Shown here piece after piece: positions 27,501 to 37,200 of a stretch of 64,000 nucleotides of DNA. A program made the translations under genes and the position numbers. How positions within the stretch are numbered: the first letter of the stretch is position 1; the number at the start of each line of letters is the position of its first letter. Under the pieces are notes generated by a model. That model saw nothing but the letters and a program-made list of their open reading frames with translations, did no database searches and was not told where the DNA came from. The DNA lies in NCBI RefSeq assembly GCF_910592395.1, contig NC_088315.1, positions 250,501-314,500 of the forward strand. Direction: 5' to 3'. Source of the stretch: Lineus longissimus. Its lineage: Eukaryota; Nemertea; Pilidiophora; Heteronemertea; Lineidae.

Positions 27501-28949
27501 CGACACAAAATTGATATAAAACCACCTTTTCTGTCATTATTTATGACGGATATTTCTCTAATAAAAATATCAATATAATTGGCCAATTTCTTAGGCATAT
27601 GTAGCGAATTCCCATGAAGATTTAAATTAGATGTTCTCGTAACCTGTTACAACTGGTCTGATTTATAATTCAGCGCTACAACTGGTCTGATTTATTTATT
27701 CAGCGCCATTTTGAAAAACCAAAAAAAAATGTTTGTTGGATATACAATAATTACTCTCTTTATTTCTCTTCATTTACAATATATACTCCCGCACACACGT
27801 GTATCTTAAGAGCCCCTCCTAAGAGGGGGGCTTAATATGTAAAGTCAAGAACTTAGTGAGCCCCCCTTTAGGTCGGGGGAGCTCCCCCGAACCCCCCTAC
27901 GAGCATATGTTAAGTGCAAGCTCTAACAACTACAGCTGTTACAATGGGGGGACACCCCCCAAACCCCCCTCCGTCGACATAGGTTTTTACCAGTGCGTTG
28001 GGGGGAAGCTCCCCCCAAACCCCCCCGGTGAACAGTCAACTAGCCCTTCTGTGTCATACTGCTGGAGGGGGGGTGCGATGGGACCATCCATATAGTTCCT
28101 TCCGACACATTTTTGTTTTGGTAATGTAATACATTGTGATTGACCTTATTCACGGGAATCGGGCGTTTCCAGTGATATACGACACAAATGGGTTGTCCTC
28201 ATGCATTCACTTTCGAAACGCATTTTAAAATAGATGTTACGTCCTGTTAATGGGGCACGTCATCATCGCGTACATTTGGGAAAAACTCCCTAACGAGACC
28301 GGAGCAGACGGCTGAAAGTAGTTTAATTATTGGCCGCTAGGGTACAGAATGTACGTCGCTCACCCGAATTTTTCACGCAACTATAGCTAAATAGAGCTAG
28401 TTCTAGTTTGTGATTCAATTTGATACTTCAGATTTGGGCAGAAGACCAATATAACTTAGTCGTCAGTGTGGTTTTAAGCTGGAAAAACGTATTTGTTTTT
28501 CTTAAAGTGCCTTTTTTGGACGGGTGTGTGCGAGTGTTTTGTTTTTATGTCACGTGACCCTGATCATGTCGACACAAAATTGAAATAAACCACCCTTTTC
28601 TGTCATTATTTAGGACGGATATTTCTCTGATAAAAATATTAATATAATTGGCCAATTTCTTAGGCATATGATGTAGCGAATTCCCATGAAGATTTAAATT
28701 AATTTCAACCAATGGGATAGCAACCACCACCGGAAGATCGCGGAGAAATCGGTAAACTCAACGGAGTTAATTCAGAAAAATACCAAAAAAAATTGTTTGT
28801 AGGATATACAATCTCTCTTTATTTCTCATCATTCATTTACATTATCTACTCCCGCACACACGTGTATCTTAAGAGCCCCTCCTAAAGGGGGGCTTATTAT
28901 ATACTCCCGCACACACGTGTATCTTAAGAGCCCCTCCTAAAGGGGGTCT
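24570..28949. repeat. four tandem ~1.08-kb units inserted in the foldback arm
   Basis: Units start AATATGTAAAGTCAAGGACT at 24570, 25646, 26754 and 27834. The first three are 1076, 1108 and 1080 bp; the fourth ends near 28895 and is followed by a 55-bp repeated tail (28896-28950). Unit 2 carries an extra ~24-bp duplication of its GC-rich head. Each unit has the 18-bp palindrome TCGGGGGAGCTCCCCCGA (or a variant), several runs of 5-15 G or C, and ends in a GC-rich hairpin (AGAGCCCCT...AGGGGGTCT). Its junctions match the uninterrupted right arm with no duplicated target, between two T residues. That resembles Helentron-type insertion with a terminal hairpin, but no Rep/helicase coding is present, so the class is unproven. 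Confidence 0.85.
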
Positions 28950-29157
28950 TATAACTGGCGACTCGTGTGTGTGTGTAGAGCAACCCGTGCGTACAGAGCA
29001 AAACGCGCGTATCTAACTCGCGACCCCTACAAAGAACATAACGCGAATGTATAACTACTGTCGCATAAACGTACCGTCGGATAACTAGTGTCGGATAAGT
29101 GCTGTCGGATAACTGCTGTCGCATATAAGGTTCCTCAGCCTCCCGCATCGCGGCGCT
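28950..29157 (+). repeat. inner 208 bp of the left foldback arm
   Basis: It is inverted relative to 29462-29669 and nearly identical to it. The open frames seen in both arms are mirror images of each other, so they are not independent genes. Confidence 0.9.
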
Positions 29158-29220
29158 CTTGTGTCTTGATGATTATGGTTTTTGCTCTAAGCGACATACG
29201 ATTTACCAATTGGTAGGGGC

Positions 29221-29421
29221 CTAACTGTAATGTAGTAGGCGCACTTCAAATAGCCTTGTTTTGCACTTAGCAGATGCTGCAATATTATCAACCCGATTAT
29301 CAAGAGGGACCTGGTCCTGGGTAGGCCTGCCCAACAAATTCACAACGTCTTGCAGCATGCGTGCTGCCCGCTGGAGCACATGTGGATCTTGATTAGTAGC
29401 CATTTTTCTCTTCTGTCTCAA
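29221..29421 (-). CDS. short open frame in the foldback spacer, unrecognised
   Basis: A 66-codon frame lies entirely in the single-copy spacer between the arms. An internal ATG (MATNQDPHVL) begins a plausibly helical stretch, QRAARMLQDVVNLLGRP. I do not recognise the family. It could be a captured host exon, a remnant of the parent transposon's protein, or chance. It has no neighbouring partner gene inside the element. Confidence 0.25.
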   Translation of the reverse strand: MRQKRKMATNQDPHVLQRAARMLQDVVNLLGRPTQDQVPLDNRVDNIAASAKCKTRLFEVRLLHYS

Positions 29422-29461
29422 ACTCGGGATTACGTCGCTTAGAACAAAAGTAATAATAACT

Positions 29462-29717
29462 AGCGCCGCGATGCGGGAGGCTGAGGAACCTTATATGCGA
29501 CAGCAGTTATCCGACAGCACTTATCCGACACTAGTTATCCGACGGCACGTTTATGCGACAGTAGTTATACATTCGCGTTATGTTCTTTGTAGGGGTCGCG
29601 AGTTAGATACACGCGTTTTGCTCTGTACGCACGGGTTGCTCTACACACACACACGAGTCGCCAGTTATAAAGACGCGTTTTAGGACATCATTTAATGCGG
29701 AAATAACAGCCCATAGA
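29462..29717 (-). repeat. right foldback arm, uninterrupted
   Basis: This 256-bp arm preserves the pre-insertion sequence (CCAGTTATAAAGACGCG) that lets the array insertion in the other arm be placed exactly. Confidence 0.9.
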
Positions 29718-29974
29718 CAGAGCCTTGGCTTGATGTCATGGATGTTGGCACGAGAGTAAATTTGTCAAGTTGGATGGTGTAATGCACTGTTCTGGCAACC
29801 CTGTTTTGCCATCTCTCTTTATTATCTTAGTATACGGGTGTGTCTTCACATCTCAATCCGGTTGGTGGTCTACAAAGCACGGCTTTGCAGGGTCTCGTTG
29901 ATAATAACTCACTGACACATCAGTCATCATAATATTCCATCTAAATCATTCTATGTACAAGTGCTGTAGAAATT
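29718..29974 (+). other. upstream region of the radical SAM gene
   Basis: 257 bp between the foldback element and the ArsS-like start codon. The promoter and 5' UTR should lie here. I see no TATA box or other certain motif. Confidence 0.4.
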
Positions 29975-32653
29975 ATGTCGAAGATGTTGGCAGGAAAAAT
30001 TGTGAGAGACTTCCATAGACGGTGTCCAGTTCGAATGTGTCAGCTGAGGAGACAAGGCGAGGAGACCACACTTGCTTTCCCCAAGACACAAGGGTTTCAC
30101 ACCACCAGTGGATTAACTGACAAGGATGATGCGAAAACATTAAAACTAAAACCCGACTTGCCTGATTACAACACAGATGTCAATGTGCACATTCATAAAC
30201 TAAAGAGGCCAACCAAGCCACCTCCAAGTTGGATAGGACTGAAAGACTTGGAAGCAAGGACAAAGGTTAGTAGGATTTAGTGTGCAATTGCGGTGTTGTA
30301 GTTATGAAAATCATTTTTTAAGATTTGACCTGGGTCTGTGGTCTGATGAGGTTTCAATTTTTGTATTGTTCCCCCAGGGTTCATTGGTCGTATCCACCCT
30401 GAAAGAAATGGAGGATAACGAAGACTTCAAGATCACCGCTGCTAACCTGAGGAAGTTCGGCCAGAGGAAACTAACCTTGCAAGAAAAGAAGAAAAGACAA
30501 AGGGCATTGGATAACTTGGGGATGCCTGACTTCGTCGACTTCTGGAACCAGAAGAAGCAAGAACTTCGCAAGCAAGGTGAGCAGAATGAGAACCATTGAT
30601 TGGCAAGGAAGAACATTTGGGGTTAGGTGTTCCGTGGACCATCTCTTTAGCAGACGTCTTCACGGACTAAGACTAAGAGATTCTATTCTTTTTCATTCCA
30701 GATCATGAGCTTATTCCTGTAAAGACTTCGATTGAGGTGTTACAGTTGAATATCGGTCTTTACTGTAACCAGGCGTGCAACCACTGTCACGTCGAGTCGT
30801 CGCCCAAGAGGAAGGAGATTATGAACCACGAGACTGCCATGAAGTGTCTTGATATCGCAGCTGGCAGCTCATCCGTTCACACTGTGGACATAACAGGTGG
30901 CGCCCCAGAGTTATGCACCGAATTCAGATTCCTGGCAAAAGAGGCAGCAGCTCTTGGCAAGAAAGTGATCGATCGCTGTAACTTGACTGCACTTCTTGAA
31001 CCTGGTAAGAAAAGGACTTGGGCAGGGATGAAACTTGCCAACGCATAGAACCGTTATCTCAGGTTTGTCATCACTTTGTCGCATACTGTAGAGAAAATGA
31101 GCACGACTTATTTGGATGCTGATATCCTATTGATGTGCCCTTCCCAGGGTACACCTCTGCTGTTCTTTCAGCTCTCACGATCTCATGTCCATTCCCATGA
31201 CTGTATTCTCTTCCAGGGCAAGAAGATCTGGCCGATTTCCTTGCAAAGCATCAGATTCATGTGATAGCCTCGCTCCCGTGCTACACCAAGAAGAATGTGA
31301 ACCTACAACGCGGTATTGGAACGTTTGACAAAAGTATCCAAGCTCTTCTCACCCTGAACTCATTGGGATATGGCCTGCCGGGAACTGGGTTAGAGCTAGA
31401 CTTGGTTTATAACCCACTTGGTGAGCAAAAGCAGTGGTTTCTGTCCTTTTGAACCTTTACTAGTACCGGTAGTAATTTCAACATTATTCTAGCTCATATG
31501 AATTTCAACATTTTGATATTGTACTATTCTGCTTGATCTTATTCTGATTTCCATCGCAATGGGTGACTTGGTGACAGCCTTGTGATGTGCCATATTGCAG
31601 GTTAACCTGCCAAGTTAGACAAGTGTGGGTTCCTCCCCGAAGCGTTTTATGATAAACTTTCAGGTTGTTGATCCAACCTTCTAATCATGACCCTATCACT
31701 CTTGCCCTGTGATTTGACTTACCGATTTCCCCCTCTCATAGGTGCATTCTTGCCTCCGCCTCAAAAAGAGCTTGAAGAGAAATACAAGGAGGAGTTAGCG
31801 GAGACGTTTGGTATCAAATTCAACAAACTCTTTACCATAACCAACATGCCCATCAAGAGATTTGCTGACTTCCTTTACAACAGGTAGAAATCTCTCAGAG
31901 AGCATTCATTTGACTTAAATTAGAAACCAAAAGGTATGGTTGGTGTACTAATGGTAGTCCTTTGTTAAAGTGTTTCGTTTGGCCAAGTATCTGTGACAAA
32001 AGCCTCTCCAATATGCCTTGTTAAGAATAAGACATTCACCAATAATGTAGAGATTATGACAAATAGACGTGGTATTAGTGAAAACCCTGTCATTACTTTC
32101 ATCAATTTCAGACATGAACTGGATGATTACATGCACCTGCTGATCAGGAATTACAACATTGCAACAATGGACAACCTGATGTGCCGCAACACACTCAACG
32201 TCAACTGGGACGGCAAGTTTTACGACTGTGATTTCAACCAGCAACTCATGCTTACCATGAAAGGTGAGCTCTACAACCTGGCATTGTGGTTTAGCATTTG
32301 ACTCTTGACTCGGAGATCATTGGTTCGACTCTGCCAGACAGTGTGGTTGCTTCTAGGCATGTGGCTACTGATAGTCAATGTTGTTGCTGGATCTGCTGTT
32401 GCTCCGGTGATCAAGCTCCATATCTGCAAGTCCTGTCTGACCACATTTCATATTCATCCATCTGGTTCTTATAGCAGTTGATTGTTGTTTGTAAATCAAG
32501 CTTTTTTTGGTTTCAGGGGATGCAGGCAATGAACTGTCTGTGTTTGACATTGAAAAGTGTGATGACCTTCATGGGAGAATGATACAGAACGACAACCACT
32601 GCTTTGGTTGCACGGCTGGTATGGGGTCCAGCTGACAGGGAGTGACGGCCTAA
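29975..32653 (+). CDS. ArsS-like radical SAM protein, probable selenoprotein
   Basis: Exons 29975-30265, 30378-30576, 30702-31004, 31217-31420, 31742-31883, 32112-32263 and 32517-32653; all phases agree. 469 codons precede an in-frame TGA (32633-32635), followed by QGVTA and TAA (32651-32653). The radical SAM cluster motif CxxxCxxC is at C185, C189, C192 (YCNQACNHCH) with GGAPEL at 229-234. VIDRCNLTALLEPGQEDLA, SLPCYTKKNV, GLELDLVYNP, MCRNTLNVNWDG and YDCDFNQ follow the bacterial ArsS / DUF3641 order. The end HCFGCTAGMGSS-(TGA) matches the family's CxxCTAGxGSSC, so TGA replaces a conserved Cys. Bacterial ArsS makes an arsenosugar precursor from dimethylarsenic and SAM; the animal substrate is not established. 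The ~145-residue N-terminal extension begins Arg-rich and Asp/Glu-poor, compatible with a mitochondrial presequence. If TGA were a plain stop the protein would lose this Cys and five residues. Confidence 0.9.
32633..32635 (+). other. candidate selenocysteine UGA codon
   Basis: The TGA is in frame directly after TGC-TTT-GGT-TGC-ACG-GCT-GGT and ATG-GGG-TCC-AGC. As I recall the family, ArsS/DUF3641 proteins have Cys here and end a few residues later (GSSCxG...), as this frame does. The related radical SAM/Cys-rich family is known to include bacterial selenoproteins. The only stop compatible with family length is the TAA at 32651. Confidence 0.7.
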
Positions 32654-32656
32654 GTT

Positions 32657-32752
32657 CACCATGTTTGACCTTGACATTGTCATGATCTTCATCATCAGCT
32701 TACCACACATATTCTGATGTAACAGATCTCACAAAGTCTGCTGGACATGGTG
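32657..32752 (+). promoter_or_regulatory. SECIS-like stem-loop in the 3' UTR
   Basis: Outer helix CACCATGT (32657-32664) pairs perfectly with ACATGGTG (32745-32752). A second helix GACATTGT (32673-32680) pairs with ACAAAGTC (32731-32738) apart from one A-A mismatch. Just above it lie ATGA (32682-32685) and, opposite, AGAT (32724-32727), the expected non-Watson-Crick quartet of a eukaryotic SECIS. Above that, CATCA/TGATG or CATCAG/CTGATG can pair. The apical loop has a CC (32703-32704) rather than the usual AA, and it is further from the quartet than usual. So the fold is suggestive, not canonical. It lies between the TAA and the polyadenylation signal. Confidence 0.5.
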
Positions 32753-32770
32753 GGCAGTGGCATAACTGTA

Positions 32771-32776
32771 AATAAA
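32771..32776 (+). promoter_or_regulatory. polyadenylation signal of the radical SAM gene
   Basis: AATAAA 118 bp after the TAA. It limits the 3' UTR to about 140 nt, just enough to contain the SECIS-like stem. Confidence 0.6.
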
Positions 32777-32794
32777 CAAGTTGTGTATCTGTGA

Positions 32795-34279
32795 CATGCC
32801 TGGAAGATGGAAGCAAATTCGGAAGCAAATTCGCAAATGAAGCTTGGCTGGTTGTTTTGACAACTATTTAGAGGCGAGCTTGGCTTGCCTTGTATCATAA
32901 AAACATCTGACTGCGGATATTGCCAGTTCTACTGGTATTTTGACTTTTACTAGTTTAGACAATCATATTCTGGATCTTGATAGAAGGTAACCAGGGAAGT
33001 GTACTCAAATTCAAGAGGGTACGCAGAATCTCCCGGAAGAATCCCCTCAATTGCCATGCAATCTTCTTTTCTGGTCTGCTTTGACGAATAAACTTGTGAG
33101 TCTTCTCTTCACTGACAGAACTAATGACACACTGCACCTAAAGTTTCCTACTGGTGTGGTGTTGATGATTTATCTGTGCAGTGGTCCGGTGACAATGACT
33201 TTATTCAGTGTCTATCATCTATAGGCTACACGCCGCGTGCCAATATTCTGTGAACTCTGCTGATTTTATCCAAATCAATTCAAAGGTGCTTTAGACATGG
33301 TTCATTTAGCTCGTTTAGTTATTTACTTTATAGAAGATGTGAAAACAATAGCATTTTAGGATAGCTTTAAACATTTACATATACATGTATGTGTCAATTT
33401 AGTAATAAAAGTAAATGATCTCCATGATACCAAGTAGATACTAGTTCATTCTTCATTCATGTCGATTTATGGCCTTAAATGCCCGGAGAAGCTCAAATAG
33501 GAGGGTTGCAGGTGGTATGTCCAGCTTAGGTCAATACTCATGCTTGAATGGTTGTCATGCAGATAGGAAAGTCACAACAAATGTTGATTTGGTCTCGGTT
33601 GTCATTGTACAGGTTGACGTCAATTACAACCAATGTTAAGTTGGTCTTATCCTCTTGGACAGTCCGTGTACAGACTATTGGCCTCAGTGGTTGATTTATG
33701 CATGGCCCGGACCCGCCATGAGTATGACATTCACCTCAGCAACCTGCAAGTCACAATCGTGACAATGGGAGAGAGGACTGTCACAACCAATAATCAATTG
33801 GTCTCAATCACGGACACTGTTTGCACAGGACAGTCACAACCAGATCTTCTATTGTCCCTGCGGTCCGTGTACAGACATGACAGTTGCAACCGTCAATTGT
33901 CCTTGTATACACATGTCACAACCGATCATGTCCTTGTACAGACATGCAGGTGCTGCCCCCTAAACGTCTGTAACGAAATGTACCGATATGACGTCATTTT
34001 CAAATACCTTGTACTGAAAATCGAATACCTCATCAGTGTGTATTTAGAATTATATGCGTATTTAAGCAATTTGAATAGCACTGAAGAGTGTATTTGGGTA
34101 TTTTTTAGTTTTATGAAATACATCTTACGTTAAAAATATTCAGATAAAATTCATAGCGTCTAAAAAGATCTTTTAAAATGAGGCATTTTGGTTGATCTGA
34201 ACAATACACAGAACATGGTAAATGTCGGCGGCCGAGACCACGTGAAAAATTCTTTATTTCGAGTTGTTGCTGTTGAAGG
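32795..34279. other. intergenic between radical SAM gene and CAPRIN
   Basis: No gene is recognisable. At about 33560-33950 there are diverged repeats built from CACAACC, ATTGGTCTC and TTGTCCTTGTACAGACATG, which give a 166-codon frame I regard as spurious. The CAPRIN promoter and 5' UTR should be near 34140-34279, which contains GCGGCCGAGACCACGTG. Confidence 0.5.
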
Positions 34280-37200
34280 ATGCCTTCCGCCTCTACCAAG
34301 TCCGATATTAAACCCCCCGTGGACCCCACGGAGGGGGTCAAGCAAATCTTAAATATAGTCGATAAGAAAATTAGAAATCTGGAGAAGAGAAAGGTGAGAT
34401 TTCGTCTCCGTATCTGTTCGAAGAAAAGGTTTTGACAGGTTTGAAATTGTGTGCGTCTTCCGTCCGGTACATTTTGTACGGGGAATGCACGCGATGCCAT
34501 GACATGGATGAAAATGCGTTGCCTGATATTTTGAGGTGATCATTGTTGTCCTTCAGACGTCCTTGAGATCATCTGAAATTCACATATAGGTCAACTAGAA
34601 CATGTATCACTATGACGAGAGTGTTTTTTATTTATAACTTATATTGGTTGCTTTTGAATGATTCTGGACTTTCGAAACCACGCCAGTCGTCGATGAGTCG
34701 GGTCCGGTTTCATCATGGCGGCTGTGTGTGTACAAATACACAGTTAGATGTACAGAGCTATGTACAGCTTGGTTCCGAGAGTTTATAAATAGTTTGCTAT
34801 GCTACAAATGTTGTAATTGATTTCTAACTTGTACCTAAAGGACAATCAAAATGTCGTTTTGATGGATAGGATAGATGTATGCAGTGCAATGCCTGTGGTT
34901 CAACTGAATGTGACATTTTTGGTTTCACTTACAATGCCCTTGCTTTGTTACACAAAGAAAAAGGATTCAGTTTCACTTTCCTTCAATAAAAAAAAGTAAT
35001 AATGATGGAACGGAACTGGATGAGTTTAAAGAGTCTGACTATGTCTCGCACTAGGCCTATGACTATTTGACATGAAAGTCTCGCATGACAATTGACATGT
35101 GACTGTTGTTGCTCATTTCACTTTCACTTTCAGGGGAAACTAGATGTGATCAGGGAGAAGAGAGATAGTGGCAAGGAACTCAATCCTGATCAAGTCGTAA
35201 GTCGATAGTGATTGTCTCAGTGGACCACACACATTTTATGATCCTGTTGATCATTGCTGCGAGAAGTTCATGAGGTGTTCATAATCATAGTACCTCCTTA
35301 TAAATAGGCCTTTTGGAAGAAGAATCAGAGCCATAACTAATCAAATGTGCACAGTCAGAACACGTCTGAAGGCCGAAGCTGACTTTGGACAATGCCTTTA
35401 AAGCCACCATCGCCCTTTGTTCCACGCTAAATGCATGACTGGTCAGTGCCATTACAAACTTCTTCGAATGGGTCGATTATATCATGACTGAGACCTGTGG
35501 TGCCGCTGGTGGCCCAAATCCAAACCTTTCTGATCTATACAATACAACGTCAACAACAGTTGCTGCAATGCCTTGGTAGGACTTGCTAAGGGATGGATGT
35601 ATCATAGTGTGGCCTATTCACTGACTAACACTCGGCAATATCCCGCACTAATCTCATATATTGTGTGCATGTAATGATTATGTAAAGCATTAGTGGTATG
35701 TCCTTTATTGTTTCCAGGAAGCCGTCTCTCGCTATGATCAGGTGCTGCAGAATCTCGATCTGTCAAGAGAGTTTCAGAAGCAGTTTACTGACCAACTCGC
35801 TGTCACGGAAAAGTTGTGGAAGAAACAACAGAAGCGTGAGAAGATGGAGCGAGCACAGGAAGAGCAGCGACGTGTGCACGAGGTGTTAACCGTGCAGAAT
35901 GTGCTTGATTCCATGGGTGGCGAGACTGCGAGGGAAGACTTCAGCAAGGGACATCATGGAGCTGTGGTGAGTCTCGCATGGAGTCCCATGTTTCCTCGTA
36001 GACTATTGGTTAGTTTAGCTGACACCTCAGTACTAAGAGAACTGCTTTATTTCTAATGAGAGATGTATTAGAATGGAAGATGTTCCTTCAGGAGACTCAA
36101 ATGTCAAGTCGTCTAGGACTTACAATCTAGTACATGCCAAAAGTATTAGCTTCTTCCTTCCACTTTGACATTACATATTCGGTTGTTTTTGTTCGCACTA
36201 ATTGCAGTCTTCCATTCAATGTGAAATGCATGTGTATCGTAAATTTTTGTCAAAGTCTTAGCCAGTGGAGGGAGGATTACTGGTCAATGGTGAATTGGTA
36301 CTTGGAAAAATTAATTGAGTTTGCTGTGTTGTAAGGTGTCCAGTTTGTCACTTATTCATGTGTTTTCAGTGACTCAGTTTGTTTTGATTTTTCAGCAACT
36401 CTCTGAAGACAACTTGAACCAACTTGATGAGCTTTACAAGTTAATTAGTCCAACTCGTGATGATGAGGAATCACCGTAAGTTATGTTGGTGTTGGCATAT
36501 GTTCTCAGTCGCGAGGTTGAGGTTACCCGTAACTTGAAAGTACAGTAAAACCTCTCTTTTAAGGACATCCTTGGAAGGTGTCCCGATTACAGAGGTAAGT
36601 TTTTATTGAAATGGTCCATTTGGGACCAAAACTCTTCTCCCTATTAGAAAGGGTGTCTTGTTAAAAGTAGAGGTGTCCTGTAAATGAGGTTCCACTGCAT
36701 TCAAAATATTGTCAGGAGTGTTATCTAGATAGTTTTCATGTTTCTCTTTCAGTTTTAAAGAACAGCTTGTGTCGTCGTCGGAACACTTTTGTAATCTCCT
36801 TGAGGGAAAGGAAAAAGATGTGATTGGAACAACGTACAAGGAACTGAAGAATGTCGTTGATAAGATTGTGGCGTGTGGATACCTTGACAGACCGAGGACT
36901 GAAGAGGGGGGTGAAGAGACACTGGTTGTGGAGACAGAGGAAGTGGCCGCCCCACCTCAACACGAACAACAAGTTGCTGAAATAACAGAAAACGGACAAA
37001 TAGGCGAGTTTTTTGGTAGTGCATCTTTGTTGGTTACTTGAAGTGCTGTGACACCATAATCGACAGTCATTCTTGAAATTATCTAATGATACGTTCAGTG
37101 TATTCCTCAAGATTTACTCTTTAACTACCTGAAGCAAGTATTAAATCGTTGCTTCAACATCCGTTCTGAATCTTGCAAATAGTACACTGTCCATAGTCAG

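Larger units (their letters stand above)
24522..29717. mobile_element. foldback element split by a tandem array
   Basis: The outer ends are inverted copies: TCTATGGGC at 24522 and its reverse complement ending at 29717. The right arm is continuous (29462-29717, 256 bp). The left arm is in two pieces, 24522-24569 (48 bp) and 28950-29157 (208 bp), which also total 256 bp. Removing the intervening 24570-28949 restores an 816-bp element: arm, ~304-bp spacer, inverted arm. The arms carry short sub-repeats of TGTCGGATAA. No clear target-site duplication is visible outside the ends. I cannot assign a superfamily; a non-autonomous foldback or MITE-like DNA transposon is the simplest reading. Confidence 0.8.

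Noticed and set aside
33633-34133. 166-codon plus-strand frame before CAPRIN
   Set aside because: Falls on diverged short repeats and has no domain.
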